Notes: a model not told the origin generated them from the letters alone. DNA of 64,000 bases from Neomicrococcus aestuarii (GCF_014201135.1 NZ_JACHDR010000001.1:992001-1056000), one strand, 5' to 3'; positions 26,791-35,490 are shown, counted from the stretch's first letter. Program-made: numbers and translations.

Positions 26791-27004
26791 GTGATTCCTC
26801 CTGGAACCGGACAAGAATGGAGAGACAGGATGTTTCCTGAGAGCTACATCCGAAACATTTCGCCAAACTGGCAAGAAGCTGTTAACGAACAGAGCTTGTC
26901 AAACAATACCGAAAAGCGGCCCGCGAGACTAGCCTCACACCGCCCCTGAATCAGAATTGACACGCAATTGTTACCTTACGGTAGTCAACCTGCTTAGCCG
27001 AGCT

Positions 27005-27014
27005 GCGTCGTCGT
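27005..27014 (+). repeat. Dispersed motif GCGTCGTCGT, intergenic copy
   Basis: Exact core with GAGCT on its left side, between the amidohydrolase stop and the lipoprotein gene promoter. On the other strand it reads GTACGACGACGCAGCTCGGC, matching the longer flank seen at 45720 and 49171. Confidence 0.75.
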
Positions 27015-27030
27015 ACTCCCTAGGAAATCC

Positions 27031-28269
27031 CTAGTCAGTAGGCTCAGCGTCCTGCGGAATCACCTGCAGGGTTTGCCGCGGGTACGCAATCGCGTGCAGC
27101 GCAGCCGAAGCCATGACGCGCACTCCCGTAGCGATGGCGCGCTCGTCCGGAATGTAGTCGCCGCGATGCAAGTCGTAGGTCTCGCCGCCCGGCGTACGGG
27201 TGCCCAAACGTAACATTGCGCCCGGAATCCGGTGCGTCATCCACGCAAAATCCTCGCCACCCATGGACTGCGGCGTCAGCACGATTGCGTGCGAACCAAT
27301 TTCATTGCGCGCGGCCTCTTCAATGAGGTCCGTTTCCTCTTCCGTGTTCACCACGGGAGGCACGCCGCGCGTGTGTTCAAGCTTGACCTCAACGCCGTAC
27401 GGCTGAGCCACCTGGTTGACCACTTCATCTAGCAAATCCGCCGCGTCAGCCCACGCTTCGCCGTCGAGGCAACGCATGGTTCCAGCCATGTAACCGGTCG
27501 CGGGAATCGCGTTCGGAGCGGAGCCTGCGTGAATCTGACCCCACACCACGGACACCGCGGAGCGCACGTCAATACGGCGATTCAGAATCGCGGGAACGTT
27601 CACTGCGATCTCAGCGAGCGCGAAGACCAAGTCCTCAGTGAGGTGCGGGCGCGAGGTGTGACCGCCGCGGCCGAGAAGCTCAATCTTGATGGTGTCGCTC
27701 GCGGACGTAATGGCGCCGATGCGCGTGCCGATGGTGCCGGCGTCAATGCGAGGCTCACAGTGCAACGCCAAAATACGCGGAACCTCATCCAAAACGCCCT
27801 GCTCAATGACCTGCAGTGCGCCGCCTGGCATCTTCTCTTCAGCCGGCTGGAAAATGACACGAATACGACCATGCAGCTGACCTTCATCGTGCAACTGCTT
27901 CAGCAACAAGGACACGCCCACCATCACCGTGGTGTGAATGTCGTGACCGCACGCGTGAGCCACGCCCTCGCGAATAGACGCGTACGCCAGACCGGTTTCC
28001 TCCAGCACAGGAAGCGCGTCTATATCAGCGCGCAACCCCAACTGAATCTTTCCCGATCCAATATCCACGTACGCCCCCGTGCCCTCAAGGGGAACCGGAT
28101 CAAGACCGGCAGCCTCTAGGGTGTCTAGAATCCGCTTGGTAGTGCGGTGCTCTTGGAAGGACAGCTCCGGGTGGGAGTGAATATCCCGCCGGAACGCGAT
28201 CAATTCCGGCTCGAGCGCTGCAACGCGCCCAGCCAGGCGAGGAATGTCCGTGTTATTAGCCGTTTTCAT
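27031..28269 (-). CDS. M20-family amidohydrolase/peptidase (N-acyl amino acid type)
   Basis: A 412-residue metal-dependent amidohydrolase of the M20D group (HipO, IAA-amino acid hydrolase, N-acetyl-diaminopimelate deacetylase). Metal-site motifs are HSHPELSFQEHRTTKRIL, GVAHACGHDIHTTVMVG, FQPAEEKMPGGAL and LALHCEPRIDAGT. The final ligand segment is MGGEDFAWMTHRIPGAMLRLG. The dimerisation domain lies in the middle. The ATG start is 6 nt past the mannose-1-phosphate guanylyltransferase stop, so the two share a transcript. The acyl/amino acid substrate is unknown. Confidence 0.92.
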   Translation of the reverse strand: MKTANNTDIPRLAGRVAALEPELIAFRRDIHSHPELSFQEHRTTKRILDTLEAAGLDPVPLEGTGAYVDIGSGKIQLGLRADIDALPVLEETGLAYASIREGVAHACGHDIHTTVMVGVSLLLKQLHDEGQLHGRIRVIFQPAEEKMPGGALQVIEQGVLDEVPRILALHCEPRIDAGTIGTRIGAITSASDTIKIELLGRGGHTSRPHLTEDLVFALAEIAVNVPAILNRRIDVRSAVSVVWGQIHAGSAPNAIPATGYMAGTMRCLDGEAWADAADLLDEVVNQVAQPYGVEVKLEHTRGVPPVVNTEEETDLIEEAARNEIGSHAIVLTPQSMGGEDFAWMTHRIPGAMLRLGTRTPGGETYDLHRGDYIPDERAIATGVRVMASAALHAIAYPRQTLQVIPQDAEPTD

Positions 28270-28275
28270 TGGGAA

Positions 28276-29388
28276 CTAGAGTACGTCAGTATCGCCTTGA
28301 GCTTTGAGTGCTTCAACGGCTTTCTTAACAGATTGCGAATGTTCTTTAGTGGTGACCAAGAGCGCGTCAGGCGTATCAACAATCACCACGTCGTCAATTC
28401 CGATCAGCGCGATGACCCGGTGGGTATCGCTGACCACAACGCCGCTGGCTTGGTCCGCATACACGCGCGCCTTGTCCCCCAGCACCGTAAGCCCGCCCAA
28501 TTCCGCGGCGGGGTTGAGGCGGCCAATGGCGGCGAAGTCCCCTACGTCATCCCACGTGAAGTGACCCGGTACGACGGCGACGTCCCCAGCTGCCGCTGCA
28601 GGCTCGGCTACCGCGTAGTCAATAGCGATTTTCTTCAGGGTGGGCCAGAAGCGCGCGGTTGTTTCGTGACGCTGCGGGGTGTCCCACGCTTCTGCGATTT
28701 CGATGAGACCTGCGTAGAGCTCGGGCTCATTCTGTTCCAGGTGCTGCAACATGAGCTTGGTGGGGGCCACGAACATGCCGGCGTTCCAGAGGTATAGACC
28801 GGATTCGACGTATTTCTTAGCGACTTCTTCGCTGGGCTTTTCCACGAACTCTGCAACATTCTTTGCGTGCGGAGCGTTCTCGATGCCCAGCTCTTCGCCT
28901 TGGCGAATGTAGCCGAAGCCGGTGGAGGCGTAGGTGGGCGTGATGCCGATCGTGACGATCTTGCCCGTCGCCGCAGCGTGGACGGCTTCTTTAACGGTGT
29001 CCTGGAAGACGGGGACCGGGCCGATCACTTGGTCAGCGGCGAAGGAACCCATGATGGATTCGGGATCGCGGTGGTACAGGATGGCGGCGGCGAGGCCAAT
29101 GGCTGCGCCGGAATCTTTGGGTTCGCTTTCGAGAACCAGGCTGTTGTCATCAAGCTCAGGAAGCTGTTCTAGGACTGCATCGCGGTGCGCGTTTCCGGTC
29201 ACCACCATGACGCGGTGATCCGCTAGCTCGGCCAACCGGTCATAGGTAGCGCGAATCAGCGTGGACCCCGAGCCAGTGAGGTCGTGAAGGAATTTTGGAG
29301 CATTGGCTCGAGACAGAGGCCACAAGCGAGTTCCGGTGCCACCGGCAGGGATCACGCAATAAAAGCGTTGCAGTACCGCATCAGTCAT
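28276..29388 (-). CDS. manC: Mannose-1-phosphate guanylyltransferase
   Basis: Makes GDP-mannose from GTP and mannose 1-phosphate for glycan and mannolipid synthesis. The nucleotidyltransferase signature is VIPAGGTGTRLWPLSRANAPKFL near residue 13. Also visible are FAADQVIGPVPVFQ, VEKPSEEVAKKYVESGLYLWNAGMF (product-site) and WDDVGDFAAIGRL. The 370 residues match the short single-domain form without the fused isomerase. No clear ribosome site precedes the ATG, so the transcript may start near the codon. It is divergent from sdhC. Confidence 0.93.
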   Translation of the reverse strand: MTDAVLQRFYCVIPAGGTGTRLWPLSRANAPKFLHDLTGSGSTLIRATYDRLAELADHRVMVVTGNAHRDAVLEQLPELDDNSLVLESEPKDSGAAIGLAAAILYHRDPESIMGSFAADQVIGPVPVFQDTVKEAVHAAATGKIVTIGITPTYASTGFGYIRQGEELGIENAPHAKNVAEFVEKPSEEVAKKYVESGLYLWNAGMFVAPTKLMLQHLEQNEPELYAGLIEIAEAWDTPQRHETTARFWPTLKKIAIDYAVAEPAAAAGDVAVVPGHFTWDDVGDFAAIGRLNPAAELGGLTVLGDKARVYADQASGVVVSDTHRVIALIGIDDVVIVDTPDALLVTTKEHSQSVKKAVEALKAQGDTDVL

Positions 29389-29659
29389 GAGGAAAGGTTA
29401 GCCCAACGCTCTGGAATTATTAGGAATGACGTCCCACTAATGACGATAAATAGGCCATCTTTGAGTTGCGTAATTATCGAAATCTCGCGTCACATTAAGG
29501 GATAAACTTGAGCAGTCGTGAACATCATCACACGCACTACCTACCCTGAGGACTCAGCTGGCGCTCAGGGGCTAGGATCGAACGAGCAAGGCTCACGCAC
29601 CGGCGCCGAATCTCGTTGGACAACCACGAACGCCACTGCGAGGCATGGAGGTTATTTCA
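29389..29659. promoter_or_regulatory. Divergent promoter region between manC and sdhC
   Basis: About 270 bp, A/T-rich in its manC-proximal half (for example ATAAATAGG, GTAATTATCG and GGGATAAAC between 29440 and 29510), presumably holding the promoters for both directions. I do not assign exact -10/-35 boxes. The sdhC-proximal part is GC-richer leader with no recognised riboswitch. Confidence 0.4.
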
Positions 29660-30040
29660 GTGTCGAAGGCATCTTCGGGCACCCTCTACCGCGGCCGTGA
29701 AGGCATGTGGTCCTGGGTCGGACACCGTATTACTGGTGTCGTTATTTTCTTTTTCCTATTAGTTCACGTACTGGATACGTCACTTGTGCGCGTATCCCCC
29801 GGCGCTTATGACGCAGTCATCGCCACGTACAAGAACCCTCTGATGGCACTCGGCGAACTCGGCCTTGTAGCAGCCATCATGTTCCACGCTTTCAATGGTC
29901 TCCGCTTGATCTTGGTTGACTTCTGGAAGCAGGGACCGAAGTACCACAAGCAAATGCTGTGGGGCGTGCTCATCATCTGGGCTGTCGCTTTCATCGGCTT
30001 TGCTATTCGTCACCTCTCGCTCGCATTTGGAGGTCACTAG
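29660..30040 (+). CDS. sdhC: Succinate dehydrogenase cytochrome b556 subunit
   Basis: A 126-residue membrane anchor of complex II. Typical markers: GREGMWSWVGHRITGVVIFF (quinone-site and first helix), the conserved heme histidine in VHVLDTS, MFHAFNGLRLILVDFW in the second/third helix, three transmembrane helices overall. I chose GTG 29660 because GGAGG lies 8 nt upstream; the ATG at 29645 overlaps that ribosome site. First gene of sdhCDAB, 3 nt from sdhD. Confidence 0.92.
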   Translation: MSKASSGTLYRGREGMWSWVGHRITGVVIFFFLLVHVLDTSLVRVSPGAYDAVIATYKNPLMALGELGLVAAIMFHAFNGLRLILVDFWKQGPKYHKQMLWGVLIIWAVAFIGFAIRHLSLAFGGH

Positions 30041-30043
30041 GCC

Positions 30044-30493
30044 ATGAGCACTACAGAATTTGTAGCTCCCCGCACGGGTCGCATTGATTCCAAGTACAAC
30101 CGCGCCACCACGGGACGCGGCCGCTTCGAGATGATCGCATGGTTGTTCATGCGCCTCTCCGGCGTCGTCTTGGTAGTCCTGATCTTCGGTCACCTCTTCA
30201 CCAACCTTCTGGTTGACGAAGGTGTGCGCGGCATCGACTTCGGCTTCGTCGCCGGCAAGTGGGCTGACCCGGTATGGCAGTTCTGGGACCTCGCCATGCT
30301 GTGGCTCGCCATGTTGCACGGCACCAACGGTCTGCGCACCATCATCAACGACTACGCAGAGAAGGATGGCACGCGCTTCTGGCTCAAGCTTGTCCTCTAC
30401 ATTGCAACCGCCGTGATTGTGGTTCTGGGCACGCTGGTCATCTTCACGTTTGACCCATGCATCCCTGGCTCCGCACTGGAAGTCTGCAAATAA
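30044..30493 (+). CDS. sdhD: Succinate dehydrogenase hydrophobic anchor subunit
   Basis: A 149-residue second membrane anchor of complex II with three transmembrane helices. The first helix includes FEMIAWLFMRLSGVVLVVLI, with HLFTNLLVDE and LAMLHGTNGLRTIINDYAEK holding probable heme/quinone residues. The ATG follows GGAGGTC. A 103-nt gap follows before sdhA. Confidence 0.92.
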   Translation: MSTTEFVAPRTGRIDSKYNRATTGRGRFEMIAWLFMRLSGVVLVVLIFGHLFTNLLVDEGVRGIDFGFVAGKWADPVWQFWDLAMLWLAMLHGTNGLRTIINDYAEKDGTRFWLKLVLYIATAVIVVLGTLVIFTFDPCIPGSALEVCK

Positions 30494-30596
30494 TCCGCTA
30501 GCTAGATGATTCCGTTGCCGAACGACTCTCCGCATCTTGGCGAGAGCATCGGTAACGAACGCGGCACAGAATCAGAGACAAGAAAGAGCATCGAGA

Positions 30597-32384
30597 ATGC
30601 AGGTACATAAGTTTGACGTTGTCATCGTCGGCGCCGGTGGCGCTGGCATGCGCGCAGCGATCGAATCAGGACAGCGCGCTCGCACCGCCGTTCTAACCAA
30701 GCTTTACCCCACCCGCTCCCACACCGGCGCAGCACAGGGCGGCATGTGTGCAGCCCTCGCCAACGTGGAAGAGGACAACTGGGAATGGCACACCTTTGAC
30801 ACCATCAAGGGTGGCGACTACCTCGTAGACCAGGACGCAGCAGAAGTTATGGCTAAAGAAGCCATCGATGCTGTGCTTGACCTCGAGAAGATGGGCTTGC
30901 CGTTCAACCGTACGCCGGAAGGCAAGATCGACCAACGTCGCTTCGGTGGCCACACCCGTGACCACGGCAAGGCACCTGTTCGCCGTGCGTGCTACGCAGC
31001 AGACCGTACCGGTCACATGATTCTTCAGACCTTGTACCAAAACTGCGTCAAGCACAACGTTGAGTTCTACAACGAGTACTACGTACTTGACCTCCTCATC
31101 GTTGAAGAAGACGCGACTCGCGAAGACGGCACGCCGTACAAGCAGAAGCGCGTTGCAGGCGTTGTCTCCTACGACCTCGCTTCCGGCGAACTTCACGTCT
31201 TCCAGGCCAAGTCGGTTGTCTTCGCCACCGGTGGCGCTGGCAAGGTCTTCAAGACCACCTCTAACGCTCACACCTTGACTGGTGACGGTATGGGCATCGC
31301 GTTCCGCCGCGGTATCCCACTCGAGGACATGGAATTCGTGCAGTTCCACCCGACCGGCCTCGCCGGCTTGGGCATCTTGCTTTCCGAAGCAGCTCGAGGC
31401 GAAGGTGGCATCCTCCGTAACGCTGACGGTGAGCGCTTCATGGAGCGTTACGCTCCAACCATCAAGGACTTGGCTCCTCGTGACATCGTTGCCCGCTCTA
31501 TGGCTAATGAGGTTCGCGAAGGCCGCGGTGCTGGCCCGAACAAGGACTACGTCCTCTTGGACCTCACCCACCTTGAGCCTGCTCACATCGATGCCAAGCT
31601 CCCGGACATCACCGAATTCGCTCGCACGTACTTGGGCGTTGAGCCTTACACCGAGCCAGTTCCAGTGTTCCCAACGGCGCACTACGTCATGGGCGGTATC
31701 CCAACCAACATCAAGGGCGAAGTTCTCCAGGACAATGACACCGTCATTCCTGGCCTCTATGCCGCTGGTGAGGTTGCTTGCGTGTCCGTTCACGGTTCCA
31801 ACCGTTTGGGCACCAACTCGCTCCTCGACATCAACGTGTTCGGCAAGCGCTCCGGCATCTCTGCCGCTGAGTATGCTCGCAACGCCGAGTTCGTTGAGCT
31901 ACCTGAGAACTCTGAGAACGACACCGTCGCTCTTCTTGAGTCCATCCGCAACGGCAACGGCACCGAGAAGATCGCTGTTCTCCGTAAGGAACTTCAGGAC
32001 AGCATGGACCTCAACATGCAGGTGTTCCGCACCGGCGAGTCCATTGCTCAGGCCTTGGCCGACATCGAGTCTTTGCGCCAGCGCTACAAGAACATCTCGA
32101 TCCAGGACAAGGGCAAGCGCTTCAATCTGGACCTCCTCGAGGCCGTTGAGCTGGGCTTCTTGCTCGACTTGGCTGAAGTCATGACGGTGTCTGCATTGCA
32201 CCGTGAAGAGTCCCGCGGTGGTCACTACCGTGAAGACTTCCCGGACCGCAACGACGAGCGCTTCATGAAGCACACCATGATGTACATGGACCAGTCTGCA
32301 GAGACCGAAGGCGTCAAGGGTATGCGCGTTGAAACGAAGCCTGTGGTCTTCACCCGTTACGAGCCGATGGAGCGTAAGTACTAA
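30597..32384 (+). CDS. sdhA: Succinate dehydrogenase flavoprotein subunit
   Basis: A 595-residue catalytic subunit with covalent FAD, oxidising succinate to fumarate in the TCA cycle. Visible: VVIVGAGGAGMRAAIESGQ (FAD), the flavinylation segment TRSHTGAAQGGMCAALANVE, the catalytic HPTGLAG motif in FVQFHPTGLAGLGIL, and the capping arginine region EGRGAGPNKDY. The conserved SHYVMGGI equivalent is AHYVMGGIPTNIKGEV, and NRLGTNSLLDINVFGK closes the flavin site. I chose ATG 30597 (MQVHKFDVVIVG); the longer frame to 30537 covers the leader. It overlaps sdhB by 1 nt. Confidence 0.97.
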   Translation: MQVHKFDVVIVGAGGAGMRAAIESGQRARTAVLTKLYPTRSHTGAAQGGMCAALANVEEDNWEWHTFDTIKGGDYLVDQDAAEVMAKEAIDAVLDLEKMGLPFNRTPEGKIDQRRFGGHTRDHGKAPVRRACYAADRTGHMILQTLYQNCVKHNVEFYNEYYVLDLLIVEEDATREDGTPYKQKRVAGVVSYDLASGELHVFQAKSVVFATGGAGKVFKTTSNAHTLTGDGMGIAFRRGIPLEDMEFVQFHPTGLAGLGILLSEAARGEGGILRNADGERFMERYAPTIKDLAPRDIVARSMANEVREGRGAGPNKDYVLLDLTHLEPAHIDAKLPDITEFARTYLGVEPYTEPVPVFPTAHYVMGGIPTNIKGEVLQDNDTVIPGLYAAGEVACVSVHGSNRLGTNSLLDINVFGKRSGISAAEYARNAEFVELPENSENDTVALLESIRNGNGTEKIAVLRKELQDSMDLNMQVFRTGESIAQALADIESLRQRYKNISIQDKGKRFNLDLLEAVELGFLLDLAEVMTVSALHREESRGGHYREDFPDRNDERFMKHTMMYMDQSAETEGVKGMRVETKPVVFTRYEPMERKY

Positions 32385-33157
32385 TGAGCACCGTAGAACC
32401 AGCATCCAAGATTGACCTCAAGACTGACGGCGGCAGCGGAGAGATCCCATCGTTCGACATCACCTTGAAGGTGCGTCGCTACGATCCAGAGTTCTCTGAA
32501 GAAGCAAAGTGGGACGAATATACGCTCACGATGTACGGCACGGACCGCGTGCTTGATGCTCTTCACAAGGTGAAGTGGGAGATCGACGGCTCGTTGTCCT
32601 TCCGCCGCTCTTGCGCTCACGGTGTGTGTGGCTCTGACGCCATGCGCATCAACGGCCGCAACCGCCTTGCGTGCAAGACCCTCCTCAAGGACTTGGACAC
32701 CTCCAAGCCCATCACCGTTGAGCCCATCAAGGGCCTTCCGGTGGAGAAGGACCTCATCGTGGATATGGAACCTTTCTTCCAGTCCTACCGCGAGATCATG
32801 CCGTTCTTGATCACCAAGGGACACGAGCCTTCCAAGGAGCGCTACCAGTCCCCTGAGGATCGCGAGCGCTTCGATGACACCACCAAGTGCATCCTCTGCG
32901 CTGCGTGCACGTCTTCGTGCCCAGTGTTCTGGACCGATGGCCAGTACTTTGGCCCGGCAGCGATCGTGAACGCTCACCGCTTCATCTTCGACTCCCGTGA
33001 CGAAGCCGGCGACATGCGTCTCGAAATCCTCAATGACAAGGAAGGTGTGTGGCGCTGCCGCACCACCTTTAACTGTACCGAGGCCTGCCCACGCGGCATC
33101 CAGGTCACCAAGGCCATCTCGGAAGTCAAGCAGGCTATCCTGGCTCGCCAGTTCTAA
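32384..33157 (+). CDS. sdhB: Succinate dehydrogenase iron-sulfur subunit
   Basis: A 257-residue electron-transfer subunit. The plant-type [2Fe-2S] site is RRSCAHGVCGSDAMRINGRN with a later CKTL. The [4Fe-4S]/[3Fe-4S] sites are CILCAACTSSCPVFW and CRTTFNCTEACPRGI. Length and order match the family. It closes the sdh operon and is followed by a strong hairpin terminator. In related genomes the next gene tends to be in the trpS/xthA region; here an 8-kb sulfur block intervenes. Confidence 0.97.
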   Translation: MSTVEPASKIDLKTDGGSGEIPSFDITLKVRRYDPEFSEEAKWDEYTLTMYGTDRVLDALHKVKWEIDGSLSFRRSCAHGVCGSDAMRINGRNRLACKTLLKDLDTSKPITVEPIKGLPVEKDLIVDMEPFFQSYREIMPFLITKGHEPSKERYQSPEDRERFDDTTKCILCAACTSSCPVFWTDGQYFGPAAIVNAHRFIFDSRDEAGDMRLEILNDKEGVWRCRTTFNCTEACPRGIQVTKAISEVKQAILARQF

Positions 33158-33181
33158 TAGCTGCGCTTCACTAAGCACAGA

Positions 33182-33218
33182 CAAAGCGCGTCACTCCTTC
33201 GGGGATGGCGCGCTTTGC
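33182..33218 (+). terminator. Terminator of sdhCDAB
   Basis: CAAAGCGCG pairs with CGCGCTTTG around a CTCCTTCGGGGAT loop region. It lies 24 nt after the sdhB stop. Confidence 0.85.
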
Positions 33219-33284
33219 GTTTCCCGCCGAGTTTACGTTTCCCACTCCCCCGAGTCCTCCAGCGTTCCCAACGCGACCCCCGCC

Positions 33285-33411
33285 ATGTGAGGCCACTTCA
33301 CTACAACGCCGCCCATGTGCGGCCAGTTCACGACGACGAAACTCGAAAAAGTTGTAGCAAAACGTGCTCGCATAGGAAGGAGGTTGATGAATTTTGGCCT
33401 CACATCGACGC
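33285..33411. repeat. Intergenic repeat array C, units in both orientations
   Basis: Reverse units begin ATGTGAGGCCACTTCACTAC (33285) and ATGTGCGGCCAGTTCACGAC (33315), a 30-bp period. Forward units begin GTTGTAGCAAAACGTGCTCG (33351) and GTTGATGAATTTTGGCCTCA (33383), a 32-bp period. The two halves face each other around an A/T-rich centre (CGAAACTCGAAAAAG). The rest of 33219-33546 has no gene; 33412-33546 is A/T-rich and holds the promoter of the following riboswitch unit. Confidence 0.7.
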
Positions 33412-33546
33412 TTGCATCATTCAAATCGGCGAATTTTGACGCTAAAAGATCACCAAATCAAGCATTACGACGAAATACCTCCCTTTACGTCATCTGCGTC
33501 ACAATGAATCGCTATATGCTCCATTTTCCTGCTTTGATAGTCACAC

Positions 33547-33631
33547 CCATCCAGAGCGGCTGAGAGATCTGGCTCGTTGACGCCGCAGCAAATTGACCTT
33601 CGGGTCATAGTGCTAACGCCAGAATCGATGG
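33547..33631 (+). promoter_or_regulatory. SAM-I (S-box) riboswitch, copy 1
   Basis: The 85-nt aptamer has P1 CCATC/GATGG, P2 GCGGC/GCCGC enclosing the conserved TGAGAGATCTGGCTCGTTGA core, a P3 stem TGACC-TTCG-GGTCA, and the AGTGCTAACGCCAG stretch typical of S-box RNAs. Downstream, ATTCCTTC (33695-33702 region) is complementary to the ribosome site GAAGGAG of the following gene. The P1 3' strand (AGAATC) is complementary to GATTC of that same anti-site. This predicts translational OFF with SAM bound and ON when SAM is scarce. Confidence 0.9.
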
Positions 33632-33725
33632 AACCTCGGGCGCTGGCAATGATTCATGCTTCGGCAGGCTCGGCGAGCAGTTCTCGGGATTCCTTCTGTT
33701 ACTCATCAACGAAGGAGATCTACCA

Positions 33726-34955
33726 ATGACCACCACGGCCATCCAAGCCCTACCGCGTGTCCCGTATCAGGGAAATGCATCCGCCGACGAGCTCGCGTAC
33801 TGGAACGGCATTGCTCGCAATGTCGCCAACGAGCTTCAGAAGGATGTTCTGGAACGCGATCGCGCCAACCAGCAGCCACACAAAGAAGTCCAGCTCCTGA
33901 AGGACAGCGGTCTTCTCAACTTGTTGGTGCCAGCAGAATTCGGTGGCGCCGGCGGACACTGGGAAACGGCTTTCAACGCTGTCCGCATCATCTCTAGCGT
34001 CGACGGCTCCATCGGTCAGCTGCTTGCTTACCACTACATCAACCAGAGCGGCATCGCGTTCTACGCGCTTCCTGAAACGCAACCAGCGTGGTGGCAAGCA
34101 ACGCTGAACGGTAACTGGCTCTGGGGCGACTCGGTCAACCCGGTTGACCCCGACCTCACGCTAACGGCAGATGGTGACGGCTACCGCCTGAACGGTTTCA
34201 AGCACTTCTCCACGGGTTCCGGCGTCGGCGATGTCATCGTCTTCAACGCGCTAGTCGCTGACGGAATCAACCAGGGCAAGATCATCGCGTTCGTTCTCGA
34301 GACCACGCGTGAAGGCCTCGAGTTGGTGGATGACTGGGACAACCTCGGCCAGCGCCTTACGGGTTCCGGAAGCGTTCGGAACACCAATGTTCGCATCAAT
34401 CCCGTGGATGTTCTCGGCGAAGTCACCGACGAACCCATCTCCACCATCCTGACTCCTAGCATCCAGTTGGCGTTCTCCAACTTCTACCTTGGGTCTGCCG
34501 AAGGTGCCTTGACGCGTGGCCGCGAGATCCTTCTCGGCCGCAAGAACTCTTGGTTCCTCTCCGGTGTAGATACGTACGCGCAGGACAAGATTTTCCAGCG
34601 TACGCTCGGCGAATTGAAGGCGCGCACCGCCGCGGTTGCCGCACTTGCGGAAAAGCTGAATAAGAAATTCGACGACGTCGCAGCTCGCCAAGGTGCCCTC
34701 ACTTCCGAAGAGCGCTGGGCTTACGCGAATGAGATCGCTGAGCTCAAGGTAGTTTCGACCGAAATCGGCATCGAGGTTTCCAACCGTATTTACGAGGTCA
34801 CCGGCGCTAGCTCCACCAAGAACAGCGTTGGCCTTGACCTTTATTGGCGCAACGTACGCACGCACACGCTTCACGATCCCGTGGACTACAAGAAGATCGA
34901 GGTTGGTGCTTATTACCTCAACGGAGAAGTTCCGCCACTTTCCCTTTACACCTAA
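33726..34955 (+). CDS. DszC/SfnB-like flavin-dependent monooxygenase (acyl-CoA dehydrogenase fold)
   Basis: A 409-residue enzyme of the class D flavin monooxygenases, which share the acyl-CoA dehydrogenase fold. Features: the N-terminal helical domain with LLKDSGLLNLLVPAEFGGAG, the middle beta domain around WLWGDSVNPVDPDLTL and NGFKHFSTGSGVGDVIVFNA, and a C-terminal helical domain ending SVGLDLYWRNVRTHTLHDPV, the segment most like DszC (dibenzothiophene monooxygenase) and SfnB/SfnC sulfur-acquisition enzymes. Such enzymes use reduced FMN from a separate reductase to oxygenate sulfur or nitrogen. A SAM-I riboswitch just upstream places it in sulfur metabolism. The ATG follows GAAGGAG. No flavin reductase gene is next to it. 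The substrate is unknown; I infer oxygenation of the compound imported by the adjacent transporter. Confidence 0.88.
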   Translation: MTTTAIQALPRVPYQGNASADELAYWNGIARNVANELQKDVLERDRANQQPHKEVQLLKDSGLLNLLVPAEFGGAGGHWETAFNAVRIISSVDGSIGQLLAYHYINQSGIAFYALPETQPAWWQATLNGNWLWGDSVNPVDPDLTLTADGDGYRLNGFKHFSTGSGVGDVIVFNALVADGINQGKIIAFVLETTREGLELVDDWDNLGQRLTGSGSVRNTNVRINPVDVLGEVTDEPISTILTPSIQLAFSNFYLGSAEGALTRGREILLGRKNSWFLSGVDTYAQDKIFQRTLGELKARTAAVAALAEKLNKKFDDVAARQGALTSEERWAYANEIAELKVVSTEIGIEVSNRIYEVTGASSTKNSVGLDLYWRNVRTHTLHDPVDYKKIEVGAYYLNGEVPPLSLYT

Positions 34956-34995
34956 ACCTTGATCGCCTTCATCTAGGCATCTAGGGAGAAAACGA

Positions 34996-35041
34996 AGGCG
35001 CCGGCTCGCAACCAAACTTTGGTCATGAGAGCCGGCGCTTT
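34996..35041 (+). terminator. Terminator of the DszC-like gene
   Basis: AGGCGCCGGCTC pairs with GAGCCGGCGCTT; the loop contains CGCAACCAAACTTTGGT. The same stem and loop recur almost unchanged at 41743-41790 after the linked operon. Confidence 0.85.
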
Positions 35042-35063
35042 CCACGTCTCCAGATTCTTGAAG

Positions 35064-35168
35064 TCAGCGCGAATTCCTCCGCAGCACCATCGCCACAACA
35101 GCGATCACGGCAATCAATGCCACGACGGAAATCCCCATGACTAAGTTCCAACCTAAAAGTCCAGGCAT
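35064..35168 (-). CDS. Possible 34-residue single-helix membrane protein
   Basis: The minus-strand frame starting at ATG 35168 encodes MPGLLGWNLVMGISVVALIA and a further hydrophobic stretch, ending VLRRNSR, i.e. one transmembrane helix with a positive cytoplasmic end. GGGGGAG lies directly before the ATG (short spacing). A longer frame to 35294 is possible. I do not recognise a family. It lies in the otherwise gene-free 35042-35373 between the two riboswitch units. The hydrophobicity could be chance. Confidence 0.35.
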   Translation of the reverse strand: MPGLLGWNLVMGISVVALIAVIAVVAMVLRRNSR

Positions 35169-35373
35169 ACTCCCCCAAACTTTCACTCTGGCCACAGTCT
35201 TACGAAGGTTGAAAGGGACGTCAAGAGTTAGCCATTCGACGATACGAACGGAGATTGACGAGGCATCACCTTCCTGCGTAGAAGATTCAGGCAATGATCC
35301 TACACATTTTGTTTGCTAGTGAAATTATTTCGCACGAAACCCGAATATTCCCGAAGATGTAACATTCTTTGGA

Positions 35374-35402
35374 TTGCTCTTCAGACTCTGATTGTCTATT
35401 AG
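35374..35402 (+). promoter_or_regulatory. Promoter of the sulfur transporter operon
   Basis: TTGCTC (35374-35379), 17-nt spacer, TATTAG (35397-35402) resembles a SigA-type promoter. Predicted transcription start is within a few nt of the riboswitch P1 stem at 35406, so the leader begins with the aptamer. Confidence 0.55.
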
Positions 35403-35405
35403 CAC

Positions 35406-35490
35406 CCATCCAGAGCGGCTGAGAGATCTGGCTCGTTGACGCCGCAGCAAATTGACCGAGGGGTCATAGTGCTAACGCCAGAATCGATGG
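35406..35490 (+). promoter_or_regulatory. SAM-I (S-box) riboswitch, copy 2
   Basis: Almost identical to 33547-33631; the main differences are in the P3 loop (GAGG instead of TTCG), while the P3 stem TGACC/GGTCA is kept. P1 is CCATC/GATGG. The downstream leader again carries GATTCCTTC, complementary to the GAAGGAG before the lipoprotein start, so the same SAM-dependent masking of the ribosome site is predicted. Confidence 0.9.

Noticed and set aside
34676-34700. A motif-like GACGACGTCGCAGCTCGCC in the DszC-like gene
   Set aside because: It differs within the core (an inserted T) and encodes residues of the enzyme's helical domain that appear ordinary for the family.
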